From positions 1-29,680 of the forward strand of contig PCBP01000043.1 of NCBI GenBank assembly GCA_002730985.1: a stretch of DNA of 29,680 bases. The letters are read 5' to 3'. This document shows, piece by piece, positions 1 to 8,582 of this stretch (position 1 is the first letter of the stretch; each line of letters begins with the position of its first letter). Below the pieces are notes generated by a model that saw nothing but the letters and a program-made list of their open reading frames with translations, ran no database searches and was not told the origin of the DNA. Source of the stretch: Flavobacteriales bacterium (GTDB lineage: Bacteria > Bacteroidota > Bacteroidia > Flavobacteriales > BACL11). A program made the position numbers and the translations under genes.

Positions 1-1
1 A

Positions 2-766
2 GGGCAAAATGTAGACTCTTACCTTTGGTATGGAGGAGGTCCTAAAAAATCATTCGAAAAATCAAGTGCTACAGCAAAAAAGAATAGCATAGGATTTTCT
101 AAATTACTAGATAGAGTAGCACAGATAGATCCACGGTTAAGAATAAGATTCTCTACGTCAAACCCTCAAGATATGGGGGTAGATGTAATTGAAGCTATAA
201 ATAAACACAAGAACATCTGCAAATATATCCACCTTCCTGTACAGTCGGGAAGCAGTAAAATTCTAAAACTAATGAATCGTGGATATGATAGACATGAATA
301 CATCAAATTAATTGATAATATTAAAGAGAGGATTCCTGACTGTGCAATCTCAATGGATATAATTGCAGGGTTCTGTTCTGAAACGGAAAAAAATCACGAA
401 GAAACATTATCATTAATGGATTATGTAAAATATGATTTTGGATATATGTTTAAATATTCAGAACGACCTAAGACCCCAGCTGCAAGAATGAAAGATGATA
501 TCCAAGAAAGAACAAAACAAAGAAGGCTTGCTGAAATTATCGAAAAACAACAAGCGCATTCTTTTTTACACATGAAAGCAAAAATTGGACAAACTTTAGA
601 AGTACTTATTGAGGGGGATTCTAAGAAATCCGATAAACATTTTTATGGAAGAACAACCTTCAACTCAACTGTTATTTTTCCAAAAGACAAATATAAAATC
701 GGAGATTATGTAATGGTAAAAATTAAAGATTGTACTTCTGCAACCTTAAAAGGTGAAATAATTTAA
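2..766 (+). CDS. miaB: MiaB, tRNA-2-methylthio-N6-dimethylallyladenosine synthase (5' end outside window)
   Basis: The reading frame is open from base 2 with no start, so this is the C-terminal 254 residues of a longer protein. MiaB is a radical-SAM enzyme that methylthiolates i6A37 in tRNAs reading UNN codons. The visible part opens with GQNVDSY, a MiaB hallmark in the core, continues through the radical-SAM barrel (IHLPVQSGS, about residues 74-82; MDIIAGF, about 115-121), and ends in a TRAM RNA-binding domain of about 65 residues (ending LKGEII). The iron-sulfur cysteines of both clusters lie upstream of the window and cannot be checked. The downstream activator gene starts 2 bases after the stop, so it is probably cotranscribed. 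An internal ATG at 173 is not the real start, because the sequence before it is good MiaB. The related methylthiotransferases RimO and MtaB are less likely given the GQNVDSY core. Confidence 0.95.
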   Translation, partial: GQNVDSYLWYGGGPKKSFEKSSATAKKNSIGFSKLLDRVAQIDPRLRIRFSTSNPQDMGVDVIEAINKHKNICKYIHLPVQSGSSKILKLMNRGYDRHEYIKLIDNIKERIPDCAISMDIIAGFCSETEKNHEETLSLMDYVKYDFGYMFKYSERPKTPAARMKDDIQERTKQRRLAEIIEKQQAHSFLHMKAKIGQTLEVLIEGDSKKSDKHFYGRTTFNSTVIFPKDKYKIGDYVMVKIKDCTSATLKGEII

Positions 767-768
767 CT

Positions 769-1944
769 ATGAACACACAACAAGCAAAACAAAGATTTGG
801 TATTATAGGTAGCAGTCCTGAATTAGAGCGTGCTATTGATGTTTCATTGCAGGTAGCTCCAACTGACATTTCCATTCTAGTTGTTGGAGAAAGTGGAACA
901 GGAAAAGAAAGTATCCCAAAAATAATCCATCAGAACAGCAGAAGAAAACACAAACCATATATTGCAGTAAATTGCGGAGCAATACCAGAAGGCACTATAG
1001 ATTCTGAACTTTTTGGGCATGAAAAAGGCTCATTCACTGGTGCTCATGATAGTAGAAAAGGATATTTCGAAGCTGCTAATGGAGGAACTATTTTCTTAGA
1101 TGAAGTTGGCGAATTACCTATTGCCTCACAAGCCAGATTATTAAGAGTGCTGGAAAATGGAGAGATAATGAAAGTAGGGGCATCAAAAGAACAAAAAGTA
1201 GATGTGCGAATAATTGCAGCCACAAATGTTAACTTACCAGCATCGGTAGCAAAAGGAAAATTCAGAGAGGATCTATATTATAGGCTTAATACCATTAGTA
1301 TTAATTTGCCAGCTCTAAGAGATAGAGGGAATGACATCAATCTTCTTTTTAGAAAATTTGCTGCTGATTTTGCAGATCAGTACAACACTCCTCCTATTAG
1401 ATTAACTGATAATGCATCACATGTCTTACAAAACTATAATTGGCCCGGAAATATTAGGCAATTAAGAAATTTTGTAGCACAACTATCAGTAATTGAAACA
1501 GAACGAATGATAGACTCCGAAAAAATACAAGCTCAATTACCTAATATTTCTTCAAGTGATATTGTAAAATATGAAGATAAAAATAAAGCAGACTTATCAG
1601 AAAGGGAAATACTCTACAAGGTGCTCTTTGATATGAAAAGGGACCTCTCTGAACTTAAAAAAATTACTTTTGACCTAATACAAAAAGACGGAAATAGTGA
1701 AATTATGCAATCTGTAAGTCCAACAATCTTTAATGACACTGGAGATAATAAAATCCTGGGAAATCAAGCAAAAGAAACTAAAACGATTGATATTGAGGAA
1801 TCCTTATCCTTATTTGAACAAGAAAGAAGATTGATTGAAAAATCATTATTAAAGCATAAAGGAAAAAGAAAAAGTGCGGCGGGGGAGCTAGGGATATCAG
1901 AAAGAACCCTATATCGTAAATTAAAAGAATTTGAATTAGAATGA
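769..1944 (+). CDS. Sigma-54-dependent transcriptional activator (AAA+ and Fis-type HTH, no receiver domain)
   Basis: This 391-residue protein is a bacterial enhancer-binding protein that hydrolyses ATP to open sigma-54 RNA polymerase promoters. In order it shows a very short N-terminus, Walker A GESGTGKE (40-47), the sigma-54 contact loop GSFTGA (87-92, usually GAFTGA), Walker B GGTIFLDE (105-112), the [10 protein letters not shown] region (165-174) and [10 protein letters not shown] (225-234). A C-terminal Fis-type helix-turn-helix covers roughly 350-391. There is no phosphoacceptor receiver or sensory domain before the AAA+ module, so activity is probably set by expression level, partners or the variable segment around 255-345. 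It sits between miaB (2-base gap) and lptE (ATGA overlap). A sigma-54-type promoter lies 1.5 kb downstream before groES, which makes that operon a candidate target. The family call is secure; the target is inference. Confidence 0.95.
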   Translation: MNTQQAKQRFGIIGSSPELERAIDVSLQVAPTDISILVVGESGTGKESIPKIIHQNSRRKHKPYIAVNCGAIPEGTIDSELFGHEKGSFTGAHDSRKGYFEAANGGTIFLDEVGELPIASQARLLRVLENGEIMKVGASKEQKVDVRIIAATNVNLPASVAKGKFREDLYYRLNTISINLPALRDRGNDINLLFRKFAADFADQYNTPPIRLTDNASHVLQNYNWPGNIRQLRNFVAQLSVIETERMIDSEKIQAQLPNISSSDIVKYEDKNKADLSEREILYKVLFDMKRDLSELKKITFDLIQKDGNSEIMQSVSPTIFNDTGDNKILGNQAKETKTIDIEESLSLFEQERRLIEKSLLKHKGKRKSAAGELGISERTLYRKLKEFELE

Positions 1945-2438
1945 AACAAACTATTAGCATAATATTAGCAAGCATTCTTTTAACCTCTTGTGGGATTTAT
2001 TCTTTTACAGGGGCTTCTATTCCTATTGAAGCCAAAACCGTATCTGTTTCATATTTCACATCAACAGCTACTAATTCTCCATCCTCATTAAACCAAACAA
2101 TTACTGAGGGCCTAAAAGATCTTTTTCTATCTCAGACAAATCTCTCATTAACAGAGACAGAAGGAGATCTTATTTTTAGTGGAGAAATAACAAAATATCA
2201 TATAATGCCAATGGCCATACAGGCCAATGAAACTGCTGGTCAAAATCGCTTAACAATAATTATAAAAGTAATGTACCAGAATAGTTATGATAGCAAACAA
2301 AATTTTGAAAGTAATTTTAGTCGTTATCGTGATTTTAATAGCTCTGAAAACTTGGCTGACATTGAAACCTCTCTAATTGAACAGATTACTGCAGAAATTA
2401 TAGAAGATGTGTTTAATAAAGCATTTGTAAATTGGTAA
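1941..2438 (+). CDS. lptE: LptE-like LPS-assembly lipoprotein
   Basis: A 165-residue predicted outer-membrane lipoprotein. Residues 1-16 form a signal peptide ending in the lipobox LLTSC, with Cys17 as the lipidation site. The mature start [12 protein letters not shown], the Ser/Thr-rich region and the length match Bacteroidota LptE, which plugs and helps assemble the LptD translocon that inserts LPS in the outer leaflet. Its ATG overlaps the activator stop (ATGA) and its TAA overlaps the next ATG (TAATG), so translation is probably coupled through this operon. LptE is poorly conserved in sequence; the call rests on the lipobox, the GxYSFTG-like N-terminus and the miaB-activator-lptE-secG context that I recall for this phylum. 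It could otherwise be an unassigned small lipoprotein. Confidence 0.8.
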   Translation: MKQTISIILASILLTSCGIYSFTGASIPIEAKTVSVSYFTSTATNSPSSLNQTITEGLKDLFLSQTNLSLTETEGDLIFSGEITKYHIMPMAIQANETAGQNRLTIIIKVMYQNSYDSKQNFESNFSRYRDFNSSENLADIETSLIEQITAEIIEDVFNKAFVNW

Positions 2439-3094
2439 TGGAAGTTGAGAAGATAATCAAACTAATTAATAATCCTCAAGATATTTTAAGTGAGGATGTA
2501 ACTGATCTAGACAACTTGCTTTCAAAACATCCTTATTTCCAAAGCGGACAATTATTACTCACTAGAGGGTTACTAAACACTGATAGCATTCGCTATAATC
2601 AACAATTAAAAAAAGCCGCTACCTACACCTTAGACCGGAAGAAGCTTTTTAGCCTAGTTACTAAAATGATGGGGAGGAAGGATGCCGAAATCTCTGAAGA
2701 GATAAAACCAAAAGCAATAGAAGAAAGATTAGAGCTTGGGAAACCTTTTGCATTTAAAGAGGGTGAAAATCATTCATTTAGTAAATGGTTGACATTGTTA
2801 AATGTTAGCAAAATTAAAAGACAAGAGACAAGTTTAGTAGATAATTTCATAGAGAATGAAATACAAATTAAAAAACCTAAAAAAGAAGCCTTTTTTAATG
2901 CACCCAATTTTGCTAAAGAAAGTTTAATTGAAAATAGTAACATAGTCACCCCAACTCTGGCTAAAGTTTATCTAGAACAAGGTCATTATGAAAAGGCTAT
3001 TTCATCTTATGAAAAATTAATCTTGAAATATCCAGAAAAAAATAGTTTCTTTGCAGCCCAAATAAAATTGATTAGTAAACTAAATAACAAATAA
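2438..3094 (+). CDS. Small tetratricopeptide-repeat protein
   Basis: A 218-residue soluble protein with no signal peptide or membrane segment. The start chosen is ATG at 2438, which overlaps the lptE stop as TAATG; an in-frame TTG at 2432 is possible but less likely. The N-terminal half has a helical pattern (LSKHPYFQSGQLLLTRGLL, about 26-44) also seen in Bacteroidota proteins of this position. The C-terminus carries one clear TPR-like unit (LAKVYLEQGHYEKAISSYEKL, about residues 174-194, ending near KYP). TPR units mediate protein contacts. The gene lies between lptE and secG, with secG starting 1 base after its stop, so a role in envelope assembly or secretion is possible, but no specific function can be read from the sequence. 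Confidence 0.8.
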   Translation: MEVEKIIKLINNPQDILSEDVTDLDNLLSKHPYFQSGQLLLTRGLLNTDSIRYNQQLKKAATYTLDRKKLFSLVTKMMGRKDAEISEEIKPKAIEERLELGKPFAFKEGENHSFSKWLTLLNVSKIKRQETSLVDNFIENEIQIKKPKKEAFFNAPNFAKESLIENSNIVTPTLAKVYLEQGHYEKAISSYEKLILKYPEKNSFFAAQIKLISKLNNK

Positions 3095-3095
3095 A

Positions 3096-3416
3096 ATGTA
3101 TACAGTCTTTGCAATCTTAATTATCATCACTTCTATCCTGTTAGTATTGGTAGTTTTAGTTCAAAACCCTAAAGGCGGAGGGCTATCGTCATCATTCGGA
3201 GGAGGTGCAGGAAACCAAATTATGGGAGCCAAAAAAACAACCGACTTCTTAGAGAAAGCTACATGGACTTTAGCAGTTGTGTTAATTGTCTTATCATTAG
3301 TATCTAACTTTGCTATTCCAAGACATAACACTGAAGAACCTACGGAGATTAAGGCACAAGAACAAATTGATGATGCTATCATTCCCAACTTGCCAGCTGC
3401 ACCTACTACTGAATAA
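3096..3416 (+). CDS. secG: SecG, preprotein translocase subunit
   Basis: A 106-residue inner-membrane protein and accessory subunit of the SecYEG channel. Two membrane segments are visible (about residues 4-22 and 54-72). Between them is the SecG loop VLVQNPKGGGLSSSFGGG, followed by the NQIMGAKKTTDFLEKAT segment, both diagnostic for SecG. A polar tail of about 30 residues (TEEPTEIKAQEQIDD onward) follows the second membrane helix. It begins one base after the TPR gene and appears to end the miaB operon: the next gene, groES, is preceded by a 127-base gap with its own promoter. Confidence 0.95.
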   Translation: MYTVFAILIIITSILLVLVVLVQNPKGGGLSSSFGGGAGNQIMGAKKTTDFLEKATWTLAVVLIVLSLVSNFAIPRHNTEEPTEIKAQEQIDDAIIPNLPAAPTTE

Positions 3417-3450
3417 TTTCCGACATATTTACATGTTTTTCTATATAAAC

Positions 3451-3463
3451 TGACAAAATTTCA
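3451..3463. promoter_or_regulatory. Imperfect inverted repeat upstream of groESL, possible regulator site
   Basis: TGACAAAATTTCA reads as TGA(C)A-N3-T(T)TCA, an inverted repeat with one mismatched pair. It lies about 50-63 bases before the predicted groES transcription start. Other short dyads occur nearby (ACAT/ATGT at 3423-3436). Activators of sigma-54 promoters bind such dyads upstream, but AT-rich DNA gives these by chance, so this is a weak candidate. Confidence 0.25.
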
Positions 3464-3487
3464 TTCTTTATAGATGTAATCTTATTA

Positions 3488-3503
3488 TGGCACAGTTTAT
3501 GCA
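3488..3503 (+). promoter_or_regulatory. Sigma-54-type (-24/-12) promoter of groES-groEL
   Basis: The sequence TGGCACAGTTTATGCA matches the sigma-54 consensus TGGCAC-R-N4-TTGCW at every fixed position except the first T of the -12 box. The invariant GG (3489-3490) and GC (3501-3502) are exactly 10 bases apart, as sigma-54 requires. The start point would be near 3514, giving a leader of about 30 bases before the groES ATG at 3544. The pattern is directly visible; that it is used, and that the activator at 769-1944 drives it, is inference. Confidence 0.65.
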
Positions 3504-3543
3504 ATAACGTATAATAATATATTAATAATTTAAATTAAACGAT

Positions 3544-3825
3544 ATGTCAAAAATTAACATCACACCTCTTGCTGATAGAGTAATTATTAAGCAAGCGGCA
3601 GCAGAGACAAGAACTGCATCAGGAATTATAATCCCTGATACTGCTCAAGAAAAACCACAAAAAGGAAATGTAATGGCTGTAGGAAAAGGGACAAAAGAAA
3701 ACCCAATAACAGTAAAAACAGGTGACACTGTGCTTTATGGCAAGTATGCTGGCACTGAATTAAAATATAAAGATGAGGACTACTTAATAATGAAGGAATC
3801 TGACATTTTAGCAATCATAAAATAA
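3544..3825 (+). CDS. groES: GroES, co-chaperonin
   Basis: A 93-residue 10-kDa co-chaperonin that forms the heptameric lid of GroEL. It shows the N-terminal [11 protein letters not shown] motif, the mobile-loop region ([19 protein letters not shown], about 20-38), AVGKG, and the C-terminal [12 protein letters not shown] and [13 protein letters not shown] signatures. Length is normal for the family. The ATG at 3544 lies about 30 bases after the predicted sigma-54 start point. groEL follows after 22 bases, and that gap contains a second copy of the last four codons and stop of this gene (see the repeat at 3811-3841). It works in the cytoplasm with GroEL in ATP-dependent protein folding. Confidence 0.98.
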   Translation: MSKINITPLADRVIIKQAAAETRTASGIIIPDTAQEKPQKGNVMAVGKGTKENPITVKTGDTVLYGKYAGTELKYKDEDYLIMKESDILAIIK

Positions 3826-3841
3826 CGCAATCATAAAATAA
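3811..3841 (+). repeat. Tandem duplication of the groES 3' end in the groES-groEL gap
   Basis: The 15-base unit GCAATCATAAAATAA occurs at 3811-3825, where it encodes the terminal AIIK and stop of GroES, and again unchanged at 3827-3841, one base later. The second copy is noncoding and ends 6 bases before the groEL ATG. This looks like a slippage duplication with a 16-base period. Confidence 0.9.
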
Positions 3842-3847
3842 AACGAC

Positions 3848-5485
3848 ATGGCAAAAAATATAACATTTGATATAGAATCAAGAGATGCATTAAAAAAAGG
3901 TGTAGACGCACTAGCAAATGCAGTAAAAGTTACATTAGGTCCTCAAGGGAGAAATGTAGTAATTGGCAAAAGTTTTGGAGGCCCTCAAATTACTAAGGAT
4001 GGAGTGACAGTTGCAAAAGAAGTAGAAATAGAAGATCCAACTGAAAATATGGGAGCTCAAATGGTAAAAGAAGTCGCCTCTAACACAAATGATCTGGCAG
4101 GAGACGGAACTACTACAGCAACAGTCCTTGCTCAAGCAATTATAACAACTGGGCTTAAAAATGTTGCTGCAGGCGCAAATCCTATGGATGTAAAAAGAGG
4201 TATAGATAAGGCTGTAAAGATTATAATTACAGATATCCATTCACAAGCACAAAAAGTAGGAAATTCTTATGATAAGATTGAGCAGATAGCAAGTATCTCT
4301 GCTAATAATGACTCTGTAATTGGAGCGCTTATTGCTGAAGCAATGAAAAAAGTAAAAACTGAAGGTGTAATTACTGTTGAAGAAGCGAAAGGAACAGAAA
4401 CACATGTTGAAGTTGTAGAAGGAATGCAATTTGATAGAGGATACTTATCTCCTTATTTTATTACAGATGCAGACAAGATGGAGGCTGATATGGAAAATCC
4501 TTACATCTTAATTTACGACAAGAAGATTTCAGCAATGAAGGATCTATTACCAATACTAGAACAAACTGCAAAATCAGGGCGGCCTTTAGTTATCATAGCT
4601 GAAGATGTTGATGGAGAAGCATTGTCAACTCTAGTAGTGAATAAGATAAGAGGAGCCTTAAAGGTATGCGCTATAAAAGCTCCAGGATTTGGAGATAGAA
4701 GAAAAGCAATGTTAGAAGACATTGCTATACTAACTAATGCAACAGTCGTATCAGAAGAGAGAGGCTTCAAATTAGAAAGTACAACTTTAGAAATGTTAGG
4801 TTCTAGTGAGAAGATTACAGTAGATAAAGACAATACTACAATAGTAAATGGCGCAGGGAAAAGCTCAACTATTAAAGCTAGAGTAAACCAGATCAAAGCG
4901 CAAATTGAAAGCACTACTTCTGACTATGACAGAGAAAAACTGCAAGAAAGATTAGCAAAATTAGCTGGCGGTGTTGCTGTACTTTATGTTGGCGCTCCTA
5001 CTGAAGTAGAAATGAAAGAGAAAAAAGATAGAGTCGATGATGCATTAGCTGCAACTCGTGCAGCTGTAGAGGAAGGCATTGTTCCTGGAGGTGGGGTCGC
5101 GATTGTCCGAGCAACAGATAAATTAGAGAAACTTAAAGGAGATAATGATGATGAACAAACAGGTATTAACATTATCAAAAGGGCTGCTGAGGAGCCTCTA
5201 AGACAGATAGTAGAAAATGCAGGACTAGAAGGGAGTGTAATTGTTGCAAAGGTATGTGATGGAAAAGGAGATTTTGGATTTAATGCTAAAACTGAAGTAT
5301 ATGAAAACCTTTATAAGGCTGGAGTAATCGACCCTGCTAAAGTAGTAAGAGTAGCGCTAGAAAATGCAGCTTCTGTAGCGGGAATGCTGCTCACAACTGA
5401 ATGTGTTATTGCTGACATACAAGAGGACACTCCTCCATCAATGCCCCCTGCAATGGGTGGTGGTGGAATGCCAGGAATGATGTAG
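3848..5485 (+). CDS. groEL: GroEL, 60-kDa chaperonin
   Basis: A 545-residue type I chaperonin, full length for the family. Features include the N-terminal [19 protein letters not shown], the ATP-binding GDGTTT (85-90), the equatorial signature [12 protein letters not shown] (about 405-416) and a Gly/Met-rich tail ([14 protein letters not shown]). It forms the double-ring folding chamber closed by GroES. It is transcribed with groES from the sigma-54-type promoter at 3488-3503. Downstream an 18-bp hairpin (5502-5542) ends the operon, and the next genes are convergent. Confidence 0.99.
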   Translation: MAKNITFDIESRDALKKGVDALANAVKVTLGPQGRNVVIGKSFGGPQITKDGVTVAKEVEIEDPTENMGAQMVKEVASNTNDLAGDGTTTATVLAQAIITTGLKNVAAGANPMDVKRGIDKAVKIIITDIHSQAQKVGNSYDKIEQIASISANNDSVIGALIAEAMKKVKTEGVITVEEAKGTETHVEVVEGMQFDRGYLSPYFITDADKMEADMENPYILIYDKKISAMKDLLPILEQTAKSGRPLVIIAEDVDGEALSTLVVNKIRGALKVCAIKAPGFGDRRKAMLEDIAILTNATVVSEERGFKLESTTLEMLGSSEKITVDKDNTTIVNGAGKSSTIKARVNQIKAQIESTTSDYDREKLQERLAKLAGGVAVLYVGAPTEVEMKEKKDRVDDALAATRAAVEEGIVPGGGVAIVRATDKLEKLKGDNDDEQTGINIIKRAAEEPLRQIVENAGLEGSVIVAKVCDGKGDFGFNAKTEVYENLYKAGVIDPAKVVRVALENAASVAGMLLTTECVIADIQEDTPPSMPPAMGGGGMPGMM

Positions 5486-5501
5486 ACGGTAATTAGATGC
5501 T

Positions 5502-5542
5502 TTATAAAAAATCCCTGCTAATTTAGCGGGGATTTTTTATAA
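5502..5542. terminator. Bidirectional intrinsic terminator between groEL and ftsZ
   Basis: The left arm at 5502-5519 and right arm at 5525-5542 pair over 18 positions with a single T-G wobble and a 5-base loop (AATTT). The stem has a GC core (ATCCCTGCT/AGCGGGGAT) flanked by an A run on one side and a T run on the other, so it can act in both directions. It sits 16 bases after the groEL stop and 50 bases after the end of ftsZ on the other strand, and it explains the 107-base gap. Confidence 0.9.
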
Positions 5543-5592
5543 CAGCAATTAAATATAAGGTATCTATATGAAGGTCAGCATAAAACTATATG

Positions 5593-7245
5593 TCAGTCTA
5601 CATTATCGTGTAGAAAAGAATTATTTTGCTTTAACTCTGTAGTATTATTGTCGTTTGTTAGAGTGTAAGTAGACAATTCGCTTTCTGATGAATGAGTCGG
5701 TTCACTAATCTCCACATTATTACGTTTATATGCAGGAACATCTTCTAATGAAGTTAAGCCAGATGGAGTACGTAACTTAATAGAAATATTTCTTAACCTT
5801 TCCTCTCTTTCTCTCGACTCAATTTTCATCACCTCAGTATTAACTTGTGCAGTTTCAAGAGTATTTAAGGTTGAATCATCTTCCAAAACTTCATCATCTA
5901 AATCTAGATCAACAATTTGTTTCACAGATACAGGATCTTCCTCTAACATAATTGAGCTTATCACTTCTTGAGCTGATTCTTCTTTGTAATCTGCAGAATC
6001 ATCATTCAAGTCAAGAGTGATTGTTTTAGCAGCATCATTATGTGATGGAACCCTATCATTAATTGGGATATCTGATACAACATCTAGATTTTCCTCTTTA
6101 GGAATCTCAAAATCTATCTCATCATCTAATAATAAAGTTTGCTGGGAGACATTAGAAGTATCCTTGGATGTAATATTCACATCTTCTTCCACTTCCATAT
6201 CAGCAATGGCATCAAAATTATCCTCATCCAATTTTACTGTCTTGAGTCCTTTTGGTTTCCTTTTTTCTTCAAAGCCTGTTGCAATCACAGTTACACTAAT
6301 AGCCATTCCTAAATCAGGATCAATACCTATTCCCTCAATAATATTAACATTTCTACCTGCTGCATCTTGAATTTTATTCTTAATCTTTGCAAGCTCTGAC
6401 ATTTTAATTTCACCTTCTCCATCACCAGTTACAATTTTTAACAATACCTGCTGAGCACCAGTAATATCATTATCATTTAGAAGAGGGGAGTCTAGAGCGT
6501 CAATTACTGCTTCAATTGCCCTGTTCTCTCCTTCTACTTTTGCTTGCCCCATTACCGCTGTACCACTATTCTCTAATACTTTTCTAGCATCATTAAGGTC
6601 AATATTAACAATCAGATGCTGCGAGATAACCTCAGCGATTCCCTTTGTTGCTGTATTTAAAACCTCATTCGCTTTTGCGAATGCAGCTGTAAAGGTTAAG
6701 TCTCCATACACCTCTATTAACTTTTCATTATCAATTACCAATAGCGTGTCAACATATTTTTTTAATTCGGCAATTCCTTCATCTGCATATTGCCTACGAT
6801 AACCTCCCTCGGTAGCAAAAGGAACAGTAACTACACCTACAGTTAAGATGTCTTTTTCCTGAGCAATCTCTGCAATAACAGGTGCAGCACCAGTACCAGT
6901 ACCACCTCCCATGCCAGCAGTAATAAATAACATCTTAGTATTTGCATCTAGAAGTTCTGTTATTCTATCAGCACTCTCCTCAGCAGCCCTTCTACCAACT
7001 TCTGGATTAGATCCAGCTCCCAACCCTTCTGTTAAATCAATCCCTAACTGTATCTTTATTGGAACGGGGCTTGCATCTAAGGCCTGAGCATCTGTATTAC
7101 AGATCACAAAATCTACCCCATTAATCCCATTCTCAAACATATAATTAACAGCATTACTCCCACCACCACCAATACCCATAACTTTTATTTGTGAAGATTG
7201 ATTCTTTGGCATTTGGAAGGCCATTCCTAATTCAAGTGCGCTCAT
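5593..7245 (-). CDS. ftsZ: FtsZ, tubulin-like cell division GTPase
   Basis: A 550-residue FtsZ, longer than the usual 380-400 because of a long linker. It forms the cytokinetic ring at midcell. Visible motifs are the GTP-binding GIGGGGSNAVNYM (24-36), the tubulin signature GGGTGTG (113-119), VVTVPF and the NIDLNDARKVL synergy loop. After the globular domain (to about residue 335) comes an acidic Asp/Glu-rich linker of about 150 residues, then LRTPSGLTSLEDVPAYKR, conserved in Bacteroidota FtsZ, and a terminal NNSFLHDNVD peptide likely to bind FtsA. It is last in the dcw cluster, 33 bases after ftsA, and convergent with groEL. No separate promoter could be identified in the 33-base gap. Confidence 0.98.
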   Translation of the reverse strand: MSALELGMAFQMPKNQSSQIKVMGIGGGGSNAVNYMFENGINGVDFVICNTDAQALDASPVPIKIQLGIDLTEGLGAGSNPEVGRRAAEESADRITELLDANTKMLFITAGMGGGTGTGAAPVIAEIAQEKDILTVGVVTVPFATEGGYRRQYADEGIAELKKYVDTLLVIDNEKLIEVYGDLTFTAAFAKANEVLNTATKGIAEVISQHLIVNIDLNDARKVLENSGTAVMGQAKVEGENRAIEAVIDALDSPLLNDNDITGAQQVLLKIVTGDGEGEIKMSELAKIKNKIQDAAGRNVNIIEGIGIDPDLGMAISVTVIATGFEEKRKPKGLKTVKLDEDNFDAIADMEVEEDVNITSKDTSNVSQQTLLLDDEIDFEIPKEENLDVVSDIPINDRVPSHNDAAKTITLDLNDDSADYKEESAQEVISSIMLEEDPVSVKQIVDLDLDDEVLEDDSTLNTLETAQVNTEVMKIESREREERLRNISIKLRTPSGLTSLEDVPAYKRNNVEISEPTHSSESELSTYTLTNDNNTTELKQNNSFLHDNVD

Positions 7246-7278
7246 AATTTATTCTTTAATTTATTATTGCTATTATTT

Positions 7279-8577
7279 TTAATTTACATTATCTTCAGTG
7301 AACCATCCACTAATCCTATCCATTAATGAAGATTCATTTGTTATCTCTTTTGTTTCCTGATTATTAGGAATTCCTTCAGTCATTATAAACTCCTCAGGAT
7401 GTTGCTCTAAATATTCAAATCCTTTTAAAACCAAACCGACTCCAGTTGAATACATCGGACTCACAACTAAATCTTTAGATTCTGTTCCAAGGTGCTCGTT
7501 AGGATATCCAATCCTAGTCTCCCTACCAGTAATATAAGCTACCAATTGTTTCAAGTTCTTTATTAATGACCCGCCTCCAGTAAGCACAACTCCAGTCATT
7601 AACTTATTCTCATAACCGGAAGCTTTGATTTCATGATACACTAAATCAATAATTTCTTTATACCTCGCTCCAATAATCTCTGATAAATTCCTTACTGCTA
7701 TCTCTTTAGCAGGCCTTCCTCTTAATCCAGGAATAGCAACCATCACATTCTCTTGCTCCTCAGTATACATTGCGGATCCAAATTTTATTTTTAAAAGTTC
7801 AGCTTGATTTTCTAGAATCTCTAAACCTCCTTTTATATCTTTTGTAATTACATTCCCCCCAAAAGGAATCACAGCGGTATGCCTAATTATATTTCCTAAG
7901 AAAATAGCCACATCAGTAGTCCCTCCTCCAATATCAACGAGTGCAACACCTTCACGCAATTCATCCTCATCAAGTACAGCTACAGCAGATGCAAATGGCT
8001 CAAGAACTAAATCCCTAGGTTTTAATCCAGCTCTCTCTACACATTTGATAATATTTTTAACAGCTCCAACTTGTGCTGTAATTACATGGAAATTGGCCTC
8101 AAGTTTTACACCAGCCATACCAACTGGATCCTCAATACCATCCTCTCCATCAACTGTGTATTCCTGCGGTATTACATGAATTATTTCCTCCCCTGGAATA
8201 GTAATAAGCTTGAACATATTAGATTTTAATTTAGCAATATCAGCCTTGCCAATTTCAATCTCAATATTGTCTCTAACAATCTCTCCCCTGTGTTGTAAAC
8301 TCTTAATATGTTGGCCAGCAACACCTATAAATACCTCTTCTATTTCTATCCCAGAATCCTGATTTGCCTCCTCAATAGCTTCAACTATTGAAGAGACTGT
8401 TTTGTCAATATTTGAAACAATTCCTCTTGTAACCCCGTTAGAAATTGAACGACCTGTTCCTAATATTTCTAACTTGCCATATTGATTTTTCCGACCAATT
8501 ATAACTGAAATCTTGGTAGTGCCAATATCAAGACCAACCATAATATCTCCTGTAGATAGTTTTTTCTCTTCTTCCAT
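7279..8577 (-). CDS. ftsA: FtsA, actin-like divisome protein
   Basis: A 432-residue actin-family ATPase that tethers FtsZ filaments to the membrane. The phosphate-1 motif GLDIGTTK (15-22), the SHS2/1C region with VFIGVAGQHI, the phosphate-2 motif VDIGGGTTDVA, and the adenosine motif VVLTGGGSLI are all visible. The C-terminus (LMDRISGWFTEDNVN) resembles the amphipathic membrane-targeting helix of the family. The ATG at 8577 is preferred, 5 bases after the ftsQ stop; an in-frame TTG at 8598 would add 7 residues inside the ftsQ gene and is less likely. It lies between ftsQ and ftsZ as in most dcw clusters. Confidence 0.97.
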   Translation of the reverse strand: MEEEKKLSTGDIMVGLDIGTTKISVIIGRKNQYGKLEILGTGRSISNGVTRGIVSNIDKTVSSIVEAIEEANQDSGIEIEEVFIGVAGQHIKSLQHRGEIVRDNIEIEIGKADIAKLKSNMFKLITIPGEEIIHVIPQEYTVDGEDGIEDPVGMAGVKLEANFHVITAQVGAVKNIIKCVERAGLKPRDLVLEPFASAVAVLDEDELREGVALVDIGGGTTDVAIFLGNIIRHTAVIPFGGNVITKDIKGGLEILENQAELLKIKFGSAMYTEEQENVMVAIPGLRGRPAKEIAVRNLSEIIGARYKEIIDLVYHEIKASGYENKLMTGVVLTGGGSLIKNLKQLVAYITGRETRIGYPNEHLGTESKDLVVSPMYSTGVGLVLKGFEYLEQHPEEFIMTEGIPNNQETKEITNESSLMDRISGWFTEDNVN

Positions 8578-8582
8578 TGTTT

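Noticed and set aside
3935..5178. Several open frames on the minus strand inside groEL (the longest 4513-4914)
   Set aside because: They lie antisense to a certain gene, have no recognisable motifs or start signals, and look like low-complexity shadows of groEL codons.
6017..6370. 117-codon plus-strand frame inside ftsZ
   Set aside because: Antisense to the acidic linker and end of the FtsZ core; Ser/Ile-rich composition is the mirror of the ftsZ codons and there is no independent support.
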